Notes: generated from the sequence alone by a model not told the origin. Counted from the first letter of the stretch, positions 1 to 8,200 are shown. The stretch: 64,000 nt of DNA from Tritrichomonas musculus (GCA_039105265.1 JAPFFF010000068.1:310001-374000), one strand, 5' to 3'. Made by a program: numbers and translations.

Positions 1-283
1 TTCTTTATAAATAAAATTTTTTTTCCTAACCAGCTAGCTTTTCAGGCGTTCGACAACGTTTCTGATGACCTTTAGCATTCTCATTGACTACCAGAACTGG
101 CTACGTTCCAGCTTGTCTCGATGTCGTTTCGGTCTCACCCCGATTTCAGAATTAAATAATAATAATATTTTTTATCTTTGCTATATACAAATATTTTTTA
201 AAAATAATTTTTTATTTTCGCAAATTCTAAAAACAATATAAAACAAGTATAAATATATTAGGAATAATAAATAAACACAAACT
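1..283. other. AT-rich flank without recognised gene
   Basis: No convincing gene is seen here. Positions about 28-160 are noticeably richer in G and C than the surroundings, and none of the six frames gives a recognisable protein. Positions 160-283 are strongly AT-rich. The stretch could be the edge of an older repeat or of host DNA. It ends where homology to the element A terminus begins. Confidence 0.4.
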
Positions 284-430
284 GCATCAGCTTGAGAATG
301 AATTAAATGAACTGTCTAATAAATGAACATCAATTGATGGTAATCATTAAATGAGTTCATATTATTTTTGTTCATTAGTCGTGTTGACGGCGGGCTTTAG
401 CCTGACGGAAACCGACTGATATATACTACT
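284..430 (-). mobile_element. Relic of a Maverick terminus (element Z), inverted relative to element A
   Basis: Read on the minus strand from 430, this segment starts AGTAGTATATATCAGTCGG and follows the first ~150 bases of element A (649-800) with only scattered differences. It includes the last ~14 codons of the small coiled-coil gene that A carries at 754-981. Homology stops near 284, so only the tip of a second copy, head to head with A, is present. It is either a truncated separate insertion or one arm of an inverted duplication of the A end. Confidence 0.75.
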
Positions 431-648
431 AAAACAAGATCAAAGATGTAAATTCTAAAATGAAGATTCAAAGTGGCGCCCGTCAATTTTCAATTTTATC
501 TCACCCCACCAAATCAACACCCTTACTCTCTTACCCCCTCATTTCGTTCAAAAATCGGGTAGACAATTTTGAATAAATGACCAAAAAGAAAAGATAAATG
601 TTTAAGTTGACGGTCGCCACTTTTGAATCTTCATCTTTGAACTTGTTT

Positions 649-708
649 AGTAGTATATATCAGTCGGTTTCCTTCGGGCTAAAGCCCACCGTCAACACGA
701 CTAATGAA
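649..708 (+). repeat. Left terminal inverted repeat of element A
   Basis: About 60 bp, imperfectly repeated in inverted orientation at 28340-28399. It begins AGTAGTATA, like every element end in this window. Positions 665-691 can form a stem-loop: CGGT (665-668) pairs with ACCG (688-691), and GGGC with GCCC lies inside. The right copy keeps a hairpin at the same place with different stem bases (GGGG with CCCC). Confidence 0.8.
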
Positions 709-753
709 CAAAAATAATATGAACTCATTTAATGATTACCATCAATTGATGTT

Positions 754-981
754 TCATTTACTGGACAGTTCATTTAATTCGTTCTCAAGTTGATGCACTT
801 TATTTTTGAGGCTGTTGATGTCTTCAATAAGAGACTCCCGAACGGCAAGACCATCAGAGCCCAACATTCCTGATTTGATATTGTTGAGACATTGTTTGTA
901 ATCATAACACTTTTCTTTTAATCCTCGTTTGATTCGTTTTAGTTCTGGTATTTCTTTCTTGTATTCTGTTAGTTCACTCAT
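754..981 (-). CDS. Small coiled-coil protein, unknown function (element A)
   Basis: 75 codons with an ATG start at 981. The sequence is charged and rich in K, E and L, and its second half (IEDINSLKNKVHQLENEL) shows heptad spacing typical of a coiled coil. I do not recognise the family. It is the first gene of element A, abutting the left terminal repeat, and is divergently transcribed from the gene at 996 across a 14-bp gap. The last ~14 codons recur inverted at 284-327 in the relic terminus, so this gene belonged to the terminal region of at least two copies. Confidence 0.5.
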   Translation of the reverse strand: MSELTEYKKEIPELKRIKRGLKEKCYDYKQCLNNIKSGMLGSDGLAVRESLIEDINSLKNKVHQLENELNELSSK

Positions 982-995
982 TTAATAACAATTAA
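982..995. promoter_or_regulatory. 14-bp divergent promoter candidate between small genes
   Basis: The start codons at 981 (minus) and 996 (plus) are only 14 bp apart, and the segment with both ATGs reads CATTTAATAACAATTAAATG, symmetrical at its ends (CATTTAAT/ATTAAATG). Any core promoter for both genes must fit in or overlap this segment unless it lies inside the coding regions. Confidence 0.4.
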
Positions 996-1229
996 ATGTC
1001 TGTTATTAATCAAATGAGAACCGTTCATGATGATAAACATAAAAACCATTTCGATAGATTACAATTAACGATGCAAAAGAATAGAACAAAAATAAACTCA
1101 GCACCAACAGTGAAATGTTATAATGAAAAAGGAAATGTATTTCATGAACCTCCACCAAAAACGACTAAATCATTAAATCATCATGATTCACTTAATCATT
1201 CGGTGGTTGTCAGGAGCAACAACATTTAA
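996..1229 (+). CDS. Small basic protein, unknown (element A)
   Basis: 77 codons starting with ATG at 996. The protein is rich in N, H and K and contains a short proline run (HEPPPK). A similar HEPP motif occurs in the 142-residue proteins of elements C and D (38899, 56128), but this is too short to claim homology. Its last 42 bases overlap the 3' end of the convergent gene 1188-1664. The family is not recognised. Confidence 0.4.
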   Translation: MSVINQMRTVHDDKHKNHFDRLQLTMQKNRTKINSAPTVKCYNEKGNVFHEPPPKTTKSLNHHDSLNHSVVVRSNNI

Positions 1230-1664
1230 AATGTATTCATTAATGACTTTTGATTGTTGGTCAACAACTTTTGAAAGCTTATTGATATGGTCTTCAAGTA
1301 TTTTATTTTTATTGTTCAATTGATTGATTTGCTCAGTGAGTTCGTTTAATGATTCCTTCATTATTGATATATCAGCTTTGATGTTGTCGTTTTCGAGTGT
1401 TTTAGTGATTGTGTTCCCAACTTTCTTCAAATAAATGTCTCCATCACATCGTTTACCATCTTTGCAATTACGTTTAGTGATTTTGTATTCATTACCGTCA
1501 TTAGTGATGATTTTATAAATCTTGTTCAAATAGTTAGTCGTTTGTGTTTTCATCTGCTCGATATTCTTTTGATAGAACAAATTGAACTCTTCAACTGATT
1601 TAAACACTTTTGATTCATTTATGTTTTCGTTTATTATTTTAAGTTCATTGATGTTATCATTCAT
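1188..1664 (-). CDS. Coiled-coil protein, unknown (element A)
   Basis: 158 codons with an ATG at 1664. The N-terminal third is polar. The middle holds a Cys-containing stretch (ITKRNCKDGKRCDGDIY), and residues ~95-145 form a likely coiled coil (LNELTEQINQLNNKNKILED). No catalytic motif is visible. It is transcribed away from the capsid gene together with the small gene at 1695-1949 and overlaps the end of the gene 996-1229. In this context a minor virion or scaffold role is possible but not shown. Confidence 0.5.
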   Translation of the reverse strand: MNDNINELKIINENINESKVFKSVEEFNLFYQKNIEQMKTQTTNYLNKIYKIITNDGNEYKITKRNCKDGKRCDGDIYLKKVGNTITKTLENDNIKADISIMKESLNELTEQINQLNNKNKILEDHINKLSKVVDQQSKVINEYILNVVAPDNHRMIK

Positions 1665-1694
1665 TTGTATTCAATTTAAAAGGTTTTATTATAT

Positions 1695-1949
1695 TTACCC
1701 AACTTTATCCAAAATTGATTTACCAACTTTACCAGCTGTATCAGCATAACTGAGTCCTCTATCAACGAAATCAACAACTTGACCGACACCAGGAATGAGA
1801 CCAGTAATTGGTTTAACTTTATCAATGATTTGTCTTCCAACGTTAACAACTTGAGGAAGCTTTTCAACGACTTTCTTTGCTGTGTTTTTGACTTTATTGG
1901 CTAGCTTAGTAAAACCGTTCTTAATCTTCTTGAATATACCTATACCCAT
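1695..1949 (-). CDS. Small basic amphipathic protein, candidate virion membrane-active peptide
   Basis: 84 codons with an ATG at 1949. The N terminus is Lys-rich and amphipathic (KKIKNGFTKLANKVKNTAKK), followed by a Gly/Pro/Val hydrophobic stretch (ITGLIPGVGQVVDFVDRGL). Such composition resembles small virion-core or membrane-active proteins of Polinton-like viruses, and the 228- and 246-residue proteins of elements C and D have an analogous Gly-rich region beside the capsid gene. It is divergent from the capsid gene (54-bp gap). The function is inference from composition and position; homology is not demonstrated. Confidence 0.5.
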   Translation of the reverse strand: MGIGIFKKIKNGFTKLANKVKNTAKKVVEKLPQVVNVGRQIIDKVKPITGLIPGVGQVVDFVDRGLSYADTAGKVGKSILDKVG

Positions 1950-2003
1950 ATTTTAAGAGTAAATAAAAGAGATAATATATTGATTCTTTTTATTAAATCA
2001 TAA

Positions 2004-3860
2004 ATGTTATATCGAAACGATAGAGCTCACAATTATCAAATAGAGACAGGAAATGTATTGAGTGCGTTCAAGGAAATGCGCAACATGATTAACGTTAATG
2101 ATGGTACTCGTTCATTTTCATTTAGGACAGTTGACTGTCATGACCAACCTGCTCCATTTCATCAAGGACAGTATTCACAAATTAGTTTAACACATCCTGA
2201 CCACTTCATCAGTGATGTTGATAAAGGTTTCTTAACATTTCACATCAAATTGAATCTTCAATTAAGCACAGACATTGCAAAGCTTAAAGCGATTGAAGAC
2301 CCTGAAAATCTTTATAAATTATTTGTTGGTTTCAAATCATCAAATCAATTGTTTGACAGGTTAGAGATTCTTCATAATAATGTCAATGTCGGATATCAAC
2401 AGAATGAAGCAATTCGTGAAGGTTTCTTGTATTCAGTTCTCAAACCTGAAACAGAAAAGAAAAGACGCCGATTTGTTCATTCATTATGGGAATACGTTTG
2501 CAGCTATTCACAAACGCATGCAGGTGTTTACGTTAATCTTAATGATTTCAAAGATAATGGAAGAGCTGAGTGCGAATTTGATTTAAATATACCTTTTGAT
2601 GATTTGCTCGCATTACAAGCATTTGATTTATTCCCTAATGGTATCATTGGTGATTTAGCTATTCGTTTTCAAGTTAGTCCCGCTGGTCTTGTTTGGGCAG
2701 TATTAGACCCTTACACAGTTGCTGAAACAAAAGCATTCCTTGAAGATGATGACAAGATATCAATGAAGCAACTTGACCAATTACGTGAATTGAAAGCTAA
2801 AGGAAAACTTAAGAGACAGTTCACACAAATTGGAAATGAAGCATTGATACCTGGTGTTCTTGATAAATCAATCAAATTCAAATACAATATCTGTGCTGAA
2901 CACGGTATACCTGTTAATTCGGAACCAATTGAACTTGAATTTGAATTCACAGATGAAGAATATGAAAGATTTGGTATCAAACGAACAGATGACTTGAGAG
3001 AGATTGCAAGACACAATCCAGATAACACAACCACAGTTGAATCATACCATACAATTGAAATCGTTGAAGAAACACCAACAATGAAGAAATATGAATCACA
3101 AAAGGCTGTATTGACATGCAATCAAATGACAATCACACTTTGCAAATCAAACATGCAGGGCTATGGTGTTTGTGAAGCAACGAGAAAAGGTATTGAAGAC
3201 ATTCTTCGAGAAGGTATCACCATTCCATCACAAAAGGTTGACTATCATGCTTTCCCTATTGCTGCGGCACAAAATGGAATCAAATCAACTTTGAACATTC
3301 CATTAATTAATGTGACCACGATGTCTGTACTGTTTCCAAAACATCATAATGATTTGACTGTCTTTGAGAATCCAGTTTATCAAAACTGTTATTTGAATAT
3401 TGGTGGCAAGAACTTTCCAGATGAAAACGTTGACACAATCGGTGCAAGATTCTTTGAGAATCAATTAACAGCTGGAGACCTTGATGCCATTACATTACAA
3501 TGCACAAAAGAGTTTGAAGATAGTTTCACAATGCCAAAGAACGACACAGAAGGAACAAGATACAAGAATACATTAAGAGATGCAACATCATTTGTTTTCA
3601 ATGTTCAAACTGAAAGGTCGAGTGCTGGATACACATATGACGGTCTTGACGGGGGATTTGGTAATATACAAGTTCAAATCAATGGGCAACCAATTCATAC
3701 AGGAAAGAATGATACATATTATAATGTTAATGAAGAAGGAACAGTGCATCCACCACCTGTTCAGTTATGTTTGTGTCGTGATACCTACTTCCATTTATCA
3801 CTTGACGGATTAGTTTACGTTGATGATTCAACGCCAGAAGGTTCACAAGCAAATGAATAA
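2004..3860 (+). CDS. Major capsid protein, Polinton double-jelly-roll type (element A)
   Basis: 618 codons, close to the ~600 residues usual for Polinton/adenovirus-like major capsid proteins. The ATG follows TCATAA. It is rich in beta-type segments; residues ~203-232 (AFDLFPNGIIGDLAIRF) align in character with the corresponding part of the element D capsid protein (YLPAFAGKIELRLFFSCAG), the end of the first jelly roll. Both proteins have an N-terminal aromatic- and Gln-rich segment and a C-terminal Gln/Asn-rich end. It should form the pseudohexameric capsomers of a virion. The reading frame is intact. Overall similarity to the C/D capsid is low, so A represents a different Maverick lineage. 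Confidence 0.72.
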   Translation: MLYRNDRAHNYQIETGNVLSAFKEMRNMINVNDGTRSFSFRTVDCHDQPAPFHQGQYSQISLTHPDHFISDVDKGFLTFHIKLNLQLSTDIAKLKAIEDPENLYKLFVGFKSSNQLFDRLEILHNNVNVGYQQNEAIREGFLYSVLKPETEKKRRRFVHSLWEYVCSYSQTHAGVYVNLNDFKDNGRAECEFDLNIPFDDLLALQAFDLFPNGIIGDLAIRFQVSPAGLVWAVLDPYTVAETKAFLEDDDKISMKQLDQLRELKAKGKLKRQFTQIGNEALIPGVLDKSIKFKYNICAEHGIPVNSEPIELEFEFTDEEYERFGIKRTDDLREIARHNPDNTTTVESYHTIEIVEETPTMKKYESQKAVLTCNQMTITLCKSNMQGYGVCEATRKGIEDILREGITIPSQKVDYHAFPIAAAQNGIKSTLNIPLINVTTMSVLFPKHHNDLTVFENPVYQNCYLNIGGKNFPDENVDTIGARFFENQLTAGDLDAITLQCTKEFEDSFTMPKNDTEGTRYKNTLRDATSFVFNVQTERSSAGYTYDGLDGGFGNIQVQINGQPIHTGKNDTYYNVNEEGTVHPPPVQLCLCRDTYFHLSLDGLVYVDDSTPEGSQANE

Positions 3861-3918
3861 ATAAATTGATTTTCATTAAATTATAATCATTAATGAATGC
3901 TTTATTTTTGCGATTCAA

Positions 3919-5007
3919 ATGGAAGACTACAAGGAATCAATCAACTATCCTTTTAAATCTAAATACAAGTACATCAAAGACACAAACATTAAAACAGACC
4001 CTTATATTCCAGATTACCAATTGAAGACAGTAAAGAAACTATCAAAACCTGACTTCTCATTTGAACCGTACGCGTACGAAATGGATATAATGTTTGCATT
4101 AAACAAAGCTTATATTGTCCTAATCAATGTAAACACCAAATACTTAATTGTTGAACCAATTGATTACAAATCTGAGTTTTACGTAATCAAAGTAATTGAT
4201 AAACTAGTCAATAAAAGGAATATCAGAATAGAAACAATTAAATGTGATGGTGAAAAGGCTTTCATATCAAATGCATTCAAAAGTTATTGCAACGGTGAAG
4301 AACAAAGATATCAATTAGACAAACACACAATTAAATTCAAAGCTCCTAACAAAATAAAATTAATCATTGATGATTCACCTTTCACGAATGCGCATAAATG
4401 TGTTGATGCCGTAATCAGAACATTACGAAATGCTTTCGGTCAATCACAACAACGAATGACAAACAATGTATTGATGCAACAAATGGTTGAATGGTACAAT
4501 AACACTCCTCACTCATCTCTTCGTTTATTGAATCCTTTACACATATCATTTGACGAAGAAACCGATGAATACCTTGACAAACGGCAATCAAAATACATTT
4601 ATTTAACACCTCAGCAGATGCAAGATGACCGCGACCTTGAATGGCAATACATAAGAGCGAAATCAATGCAATTGAAAGAGATTCAACAAAAACAACGATT
4701 TAAAGGTCTTCTATCATACAAACCAAAAAATATAATACTCATTCACACCGATTACGGAAAAACAGAAAAGAAACATGAAAAGCGACGAAGAGTGTTCAAT
4801 GAACTTGCTGAATTCATTTGCTATGAGTCTGGAAACGTTAAATGTAAACTATTAAATCCTTTACGTCAAACTACCAAAACACAGAAGAATAAAACAATAA
4901 TAACAGTTCCAATCATGTACACAAAATATGTTTGTTCATCAATAGATGCTTTGAATGATGATTATAAAGTATTCTTTTTGGCTTATAAAACGCAAAATGA
5001 AAGCTAA
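3919..5007 (+). CDS. Retroviral-type (RVE) integrase of element A
   Basis: 362 codons, ATG at 3919. The core fold is readable: first Asp in the strand EMDIMF (~res 55-60), a following hydrophobic strand, second Asp in IKCDGEKAF (~110), then the helix segment AHKCVDAVIRTLRNAFG (~155-170) in the place of the catalytic Glu helix, and the typical QQMVEWYNNTPHSSLR segment (~185-200). The usual Glu of the DDE triad appears to be Asp here, and the second-to-third spacing is longer than 35. The C-terminal region is basic. It catalyses strand transfer of element ends. It overlaps the next gene (penton) by 11 bp. Confidence 0.82.
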   Translation: MEDYKESINYPFKSKYKYIKDTNIKTDPYIPDYQLKTVKKLSKPDFSFEPYAYEMDIMFALNKAYIVLINVNTKYLIVEPIDYKSEFYVIKVIDKLVNKRNIRIETIKCDGEKAFISNAFKSYCNGEEQRYQLDKHTIKFKAPNKIKLIIDDSPFTNAHKCVDAVIRTLRNAFGQSQQRMTNNVLMQQMVEWYNNTPHSSLRLLNPLHISFDEETDEYLDKRQSKYIYLTPQQMQDDRDLEWQYIRAKSMQLKEIQQKQRFKGLLSYKPKNIILIHTDYGKTEKKHEKRRRVFNELAEFICYESGNVKCKLLNPLRQTTKTQKNKTIITVPIMYTKYVCSSIDALNDDYKVFFLAYKTQNES

Positions 5008-5280
5008 ACAAAACACAATAGCGAAGCTTTCGAGGGAACCGAGAACTAAACGATACTATCACACACAATCAAAAGATTTTATTCTCCCAGATGATTTCGT
5101 TTATAGTCGCAACAAGAAGTACATTGTTGTTCAGTATTGTGGTGCTGTTGTCAATCAACATATTGTCGGTGATTTGATGGTTCATTCAGATATAGTTGAA
5201 TTCATGCCTTTCTGCGACCATTTCATAATGCTTGCTAACAGAAGACAAACCAAATACAGGAAATATGAGTGTCTGAACAA
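4997..5280 (+). pseudogene. Penton-like minor capsid gene of element A, 5' part (split by element B)
   Basis: The frame starts at ATG 4997, inside the end of the integrase gene, and is open until element B begins at 5281. The remainder is at 15655-15748. If B and one copy of the 5-bp duplication are ignored, the two parts are in the same frame and give a 125-residue protein, so nothing but the insertion has broken it. The C-terminal end resembles the penton proteins of B, C and D in pattern (a Trp-containing strand, then Glu-Ser-Phe and alternating hydrophobics). The protein is shorter than its 313-residue counterparts. The penton assignment is from this pattern and from position after the integrase. 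Confidence 0.65.
5276..5280. repeat. Target-site duplication of element B, left copy (AACAA)
   Basis: AACAA immediately precedes the B terminus at 5281 and recurs at 15650-15654 immediately after the other terminus. Five to six bp is the size expected for Maverick integrase. Confidence 0.9.
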
Positions 5281-5603
5281 AGTAGTATAGTATAGGCTCC
5301 GCTATCGCCAAGCCTATACTTAAGCCCATTTCACAGCCACTTGGAGCCTTTGGAAGCCCCCCAGAGCCTTCAAAAAGCTCCAACCACCTCGATAATTCAA
5401 AAAGTTCGCAACAAAAAAATTCCAAACTCATACTTTTATCGTCTCGTTGTAAAAATTATTTTGACACAAAAAAATGTATTTCTTGAAGATTCCGTCAAGA
5501 TAATCCCTTCGAATCAAGAAGTTGTTTTATAATGATTGAAATGTACCCGACGCTCAATCCAGCTGAAGAACAAACACCAATCCCTATAGAATATGCTTAC
5601 TTT
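5281..5603 (+). repeat. Left terminal inverted repeat of element B
   Basis: 323 bp, inverted at 15327-15649. The repeat contains a terminal stem-loop (AGTATAGGCT at 5289-5298 pairing with AGCCTATACT at 5311-5320), a 63-codon open frame, and the first 72 bp of the penton gene. The two arms differ at a few bases, for example TATAATG versus TACCATG around the penton start. Confidence 0.92.
5341..5532 (+). CDS. Possible small protein encoded inside the terminal repeat
   Basis: 63 codons starting ATG, beginning MEPLEAPQSLQKAP and ending at the base that starts the penton ATG. The same frame exists in the other B arm (15395-15589, minus) and at the D end (47493-47687), where it runs one codon further. 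Copies are too similar for conservation to be informative. It may equally be the untranslated leader and promoter region of the penton gene. Confidence 0.3.
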   Translation: MEPLEAPQSLQKAPTTSIIQKVRNKKIPNSYFYRLVVKIILTQKNVFLEDSVKIIPSNQEVVL

Positions 5604-6473
5604 TTGGAAGATGGAGAGCAAGACCCCAGCAAACCAAATCGATACTACTTTAATTTTCCACAAGAATGGTGCACTTCAAATAGAGGAGAATCTATTGTTG
5701 GGGTAAGAAATATGTGGTTGATTGCGAGAAGAAGAAAAATTGAATTCACCATCACAATTGCAAAATTTCAAAAGAAATATTTTAATATAGTGGAAGGGAA
5801 TGATACGACTTCAAAAATAAATAATATGATATTATTGTATAAAGATAATATTAAAGTAAAAGATGTAAAAGTTATCGATTGGATGTCGATAGAAGGAGAT
5901 TTTAGAGGATTCTTTAATGCTATTCATACATCAATAAAAAACTATATAGCAACATGGTGGAAGGACGTCAATGAAATATTTGTACAGTCAGATACTGATA
6001 TTTTAAATAGAGATATACAATCTGATGGCTATTATGATGAGAGGGGTTTTCATGAAAAAATATATTCAGAACGAAATAATAATGATGCGGATGAATATGG
6101 TGTAGCATTCAAATTAAAAGAAACAAATAAAGATTTTGATGAAGTATTTAATATTGGTGATGGAGTTAGTCAAAACAATAAAGATGTTTATTTAAAGTAC
6201 TATGATAAAGTTTTAACGTTTGATAATGTATGGGATAGACATTCATGTAAAGTTTATTCATCAATAGCAGAACAATCAAATCGTTATTATATTGGTAATT
6301 CGAATGTTAATTTCAACCCCATCAAATACTTTAAGCTGAATTCAACAGACCAAAGATTTTGGATTGATTTATATTCTGCGCGTGAATATAAAGCACCATT
6401 TAAATTACCAGTCGGTGAAAGCTTTGCTATAGAGATGATATTCTTACCATACAAGAAGATGTTATATGTTTAA
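5532..6473 (+). CDS. Penton-like minor capsid protein (element B)
   Basis: 313 codons. ATG at 5532; an internal ATG at 5541 (MYPTLNPAEEQ) matches the start used in element C and could be the real one. Conserved segments shared with C and D are the N-terminal RYYFNFPQEWCTSNRGESIV, a central IWDRHSCKVYSSIAEQS-like block and the C-terminal DQRFWIDLYSA...ESFAIEM region, which fits the last strands of a single jelly roll. Its position beside integrase and ATPase matches the minor capsid gene of Polintons. It would occupy capsid vertices. Its first 72 bp lie within the terminal repeat. The element D copy differs at only a few residues. Confidence 0.68.
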   Translation: MIEMYPTLNPAEEQTPIPIEYAYFLEDGEQDPSKPNRYYFNFPQEWCTSNRGESIVGVRNMWLIARRRKIEFTITIAKFQKKYFNIVEGNDTTSKINNMILLYKDNIKVKDVKVIDWMSIEGDFRGFFNAIHTSIKNYIATWWKDVNEIFVQSDTDILNRDIQSDGYYDERGFHEKIYSERNNNDADEYGVAFKLKETNKDFDEVFNIGDGVSQNNKDVYLKYYDKVLTFDNVWDRHSCKVYSSIAEQSNRYYIGNSNVNFNPIKYFKLNSTDQRFWIDLYSAREYKAPFKLPVGESFAIEMIFLPYKKMLYV

Positions 6474-6483
6474 ATAAATTTAA

Positions 6484-7560
6484 ATGACTTACAAAACAAT
6501 AGAGGAGTTATACAAAAAGTTTCCGTGGAAAACACCATCAAAATTTGTTCCTCTTGCAAAACGATATGGATTTACAGAAGAAGCAGCATTAAATTATTTG
6601 AAGAATATAGTGCATGATGTTAAAGTACCAAAGGCAAAATTTATGAATATATATTCAAAACACTCAGGGGGATATCAAATGGATACTTTCATAAATGACA
6701 AGACAAAAGATGGTTTGAATTATCTGATGTTTATAAATATCAATACCCGAAAGGCTTTTTGTTATGCGATGAGAGGGAAGGGAGCAAAAGAAGTAGCTAG
6801 AGCATTAAATCAATTTTTAGTAGACGAACCAAATGTTTATTCTATTACTTCTGACAAGGATGCCGCCTATTTGTCCAATGATGTTTTGCAAATAATGAAG
6901 GCAAAAAATATTATATACAATACTACGGAAGACAATAATCATAATGTACTAGGCATCATAAATAGATTCATGAGAACTATTAGAGATATGGTAGGAGAGA
7001 ATAGATTTATTGGAGAACAAGAAATGAAGGGATTAATAGATTCCTACAATAAATCCCCTCACCGGTCGTTGGACTATAAAATACCAAACGAAATGACAGA
7101 AAAAGATGAAAAAGAATATATCAATACTAAATCACAAATAAATCCATATGACTTTCAGCCTAACGACAGGGTGAGAATTATACAAGCCAAGGAACCATTT
7201 TCGAAGCGAAGAAATAGGGTCAGCAAGGAGGCTTATATTGTTGATTCAAAGGCCGGGAATCAATTTATTGTTAAGTCCAAAGATGAATCAATAGATAAGT
7301 TGCCGGGATATAGATTGATAAAAACACAGAATAAAAATATTGCTCAGACACTAAAGGGAGGCAAGAGAGGTATTGTGGATAAAATTATATCCTACGATGC
7401 AGCTAAGAATAAATATAAAATTAAATATAGTGAAGGGACAGAAGATGTAATTCCAGCGAAAAATCTAAGAGAAGGAGCCCCAACTAAATTATCAAACCTC
7501 GAAATGGATTATTGGAGCAAGCAAAAAAATATCCCTGAAAAAATTCGTCAGTGGATATAA
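6484..7560 (+). CDS. Retroviral-type (RVE) integrase, element B
   Basis: 358 codons, ATG at 6484 in the context TTTAAATG, 10 bp after the penton gene. Core motifs: first Asp in GGYQMDTFIND (~res 62), second Asp in YSITSDKDAAYLS (~126), and at 35 residues after it GIINRFMRTIRDM, where the catalytic Glu of DD35E is replaced by Asn. The segment YNKSPHRSLDYKIPNEM follows, as in other Maverick integrases. The C-terminal ~150 residues include a basic region and an SH3/chromo-like segment (GKRGIVDKIISYD...NKYKIKYSEGTEDVIP). The N-terminal ~12 residues differ from the D copy, whose upstream region was altered by an HNH gene. Confidence 0.9.
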   Translation: MTYKTIEELYKKFPWKTPSKFVPLAKRYGFTEEAALNYLKNIVHDVKVPKAKFMNIYSKHSGGYQMDTFINDKTKDGLNYLMFININTRKAFCYAMRGKGAKEVARALNQFLVDEPNVYSITSDKDAAYLSNDVLQIMKAKNIIYNTTEDNNHNVLGIINRFMRTIRDMVGENRFIGEQEMKGLIDSYNKSPHRSLDYKIPNEMTEKDEKEYINTKSQINPYDFQPNDRVRIIQAKEPFSKRRNRVSKEAYIVDSKAGNQFIVKSKDESIDKLPGYRLIKTQNKNIAQTLKGGKRGIVDKIISYDAAKNKYKIKYSEGTEDVIPAKNLREGAPTKLSNLEMDYWSKQKNIPEKIRQWI

Positions 7561-7591
7561 TGTTATTTTTATATTTTTTATTTCTACAGAA

Positions 7592-8200
7592 ATGACAACA
7601 GAACAAACCATAGAATTTATTCCTCTTCTTGGCTTTGAAGACAGTTATGAAATTTTGAATCAATATCCATTTACAATCAGGAACAAGAACACATTAAATA
7701 ATATATGCGAACATTTAGATAAAGATGGATATGTTGTTTTAAATTTATCAAAGAATCAACATCAGGACTCATATAAAAAACACCGACTAATAGCTTTACA
7801 ATTCATTCCTAATCCTGATAATTTACCAGAAGTAGACCATATAAATCATATCAGAGATGATAATAGAATTGAAAATTTGGGATGGAGTAGTCATGGGGGA
7901 AATGTATTGAATAGACAAATATTCAAGGGAGTAAAATATCTGTTTGTTGATGATATATCAGATGATGCTATACAAATTAATGAATATGGCAACCATACAT
8001 TTGAAGAAGGAAAATATTACTACTACTTTGATGAAGACAAAAATGAAGATGTATTTTATGTAAAAATAACTGACGATATATATAAAATATTACATCACAA
8101 TATTAAAAAAGGAGGTGGTAAATTTGTTCAATGTAGAGATATTAATAGCAAAAATGTATGCCTTTATATCAATAAATTTAAACAACAGCACGATCTGTAA
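7592..8200 (+). CDS. HNH homing endonuclease, NUMOD4-type (element B)
   Basis: 202 codons. The N terminus has a NUMOD4-like segment (FIPLLGFEDSYEILNQYP), followed by the HNH core (KHRLIALQFIPNPDNLPEVDHINH...DDNRIENL), with the catalytic His in VDHIN and Asn in DNR. The C-terminal half carries a Tyr-rich stretch (EEGKYYYYFDEDKNEDVFY) shared with the other HNH proteins of this window, presumably target-binding. It is a free-standing gene between integrase and ATPase, matching 50316-50924 in D. Element C has no gene here (10-bp gap). A Gly replaces the Arg of NLRW seen in the other copies. Confidence 0.85.
   Translation: MTTEQTIEFIPLLGFEDSYEILNQYPFTIRNKNTLNNICEHLDKDGYVVLNLSKNQHQDSYKKHRLIALQFIPNPDNLPEVDHINHIRDDNRIENLGWSSHGGNVLNRQIFKGVKYLFVDDISDDAIQINEYGNHTFEEGKYYYYFDEDKNEDVFYVKITDDIYKILHHNIKKGGGKFVQCRDINSKNVCLYINKFKQQHDL

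Larger units (their letters stand above)
284..800. repeat. Large imperfect inverted repeat joining two Maverick ends head to head
   Basis: The arms are about 284-490 and 602-800, with an unpaired centre of about 110 bp. The outer part of each arm is Maverick terminus. The inner part (431-490 and 602-648) lies outside the termini, yet it is also inverted: both arms contain AAGATTCAAA-type sequence, a (G)TGGCG motif and a CCGTCAA motif in mirrored order. A simple pair of independent insertions would not make the intervening flank palindromic, so a fold-back or template-switch event is inferred. Confidence 0.75.

Noticed and set aside
28-160. Fragment of a conserved host gene in the GC-richer block
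   Set aside because: None of the six frames gave a recognisable protein; stops occur in all of them or the peptide is not familiar.
2711-3121. Long antisense frames inside the capsid, integrase, polymerase and fibre genes
   Set aside because: They are shadows of the coding strand, with no homologues among the elements and no plausible starts.
4955-4996. Start of the A penton gene at 4955
   Set aside because: The 14 extra codons lie inside the integrase gene. The ATG at 4997 gives a normal short overlap and a more plausible N terminus.
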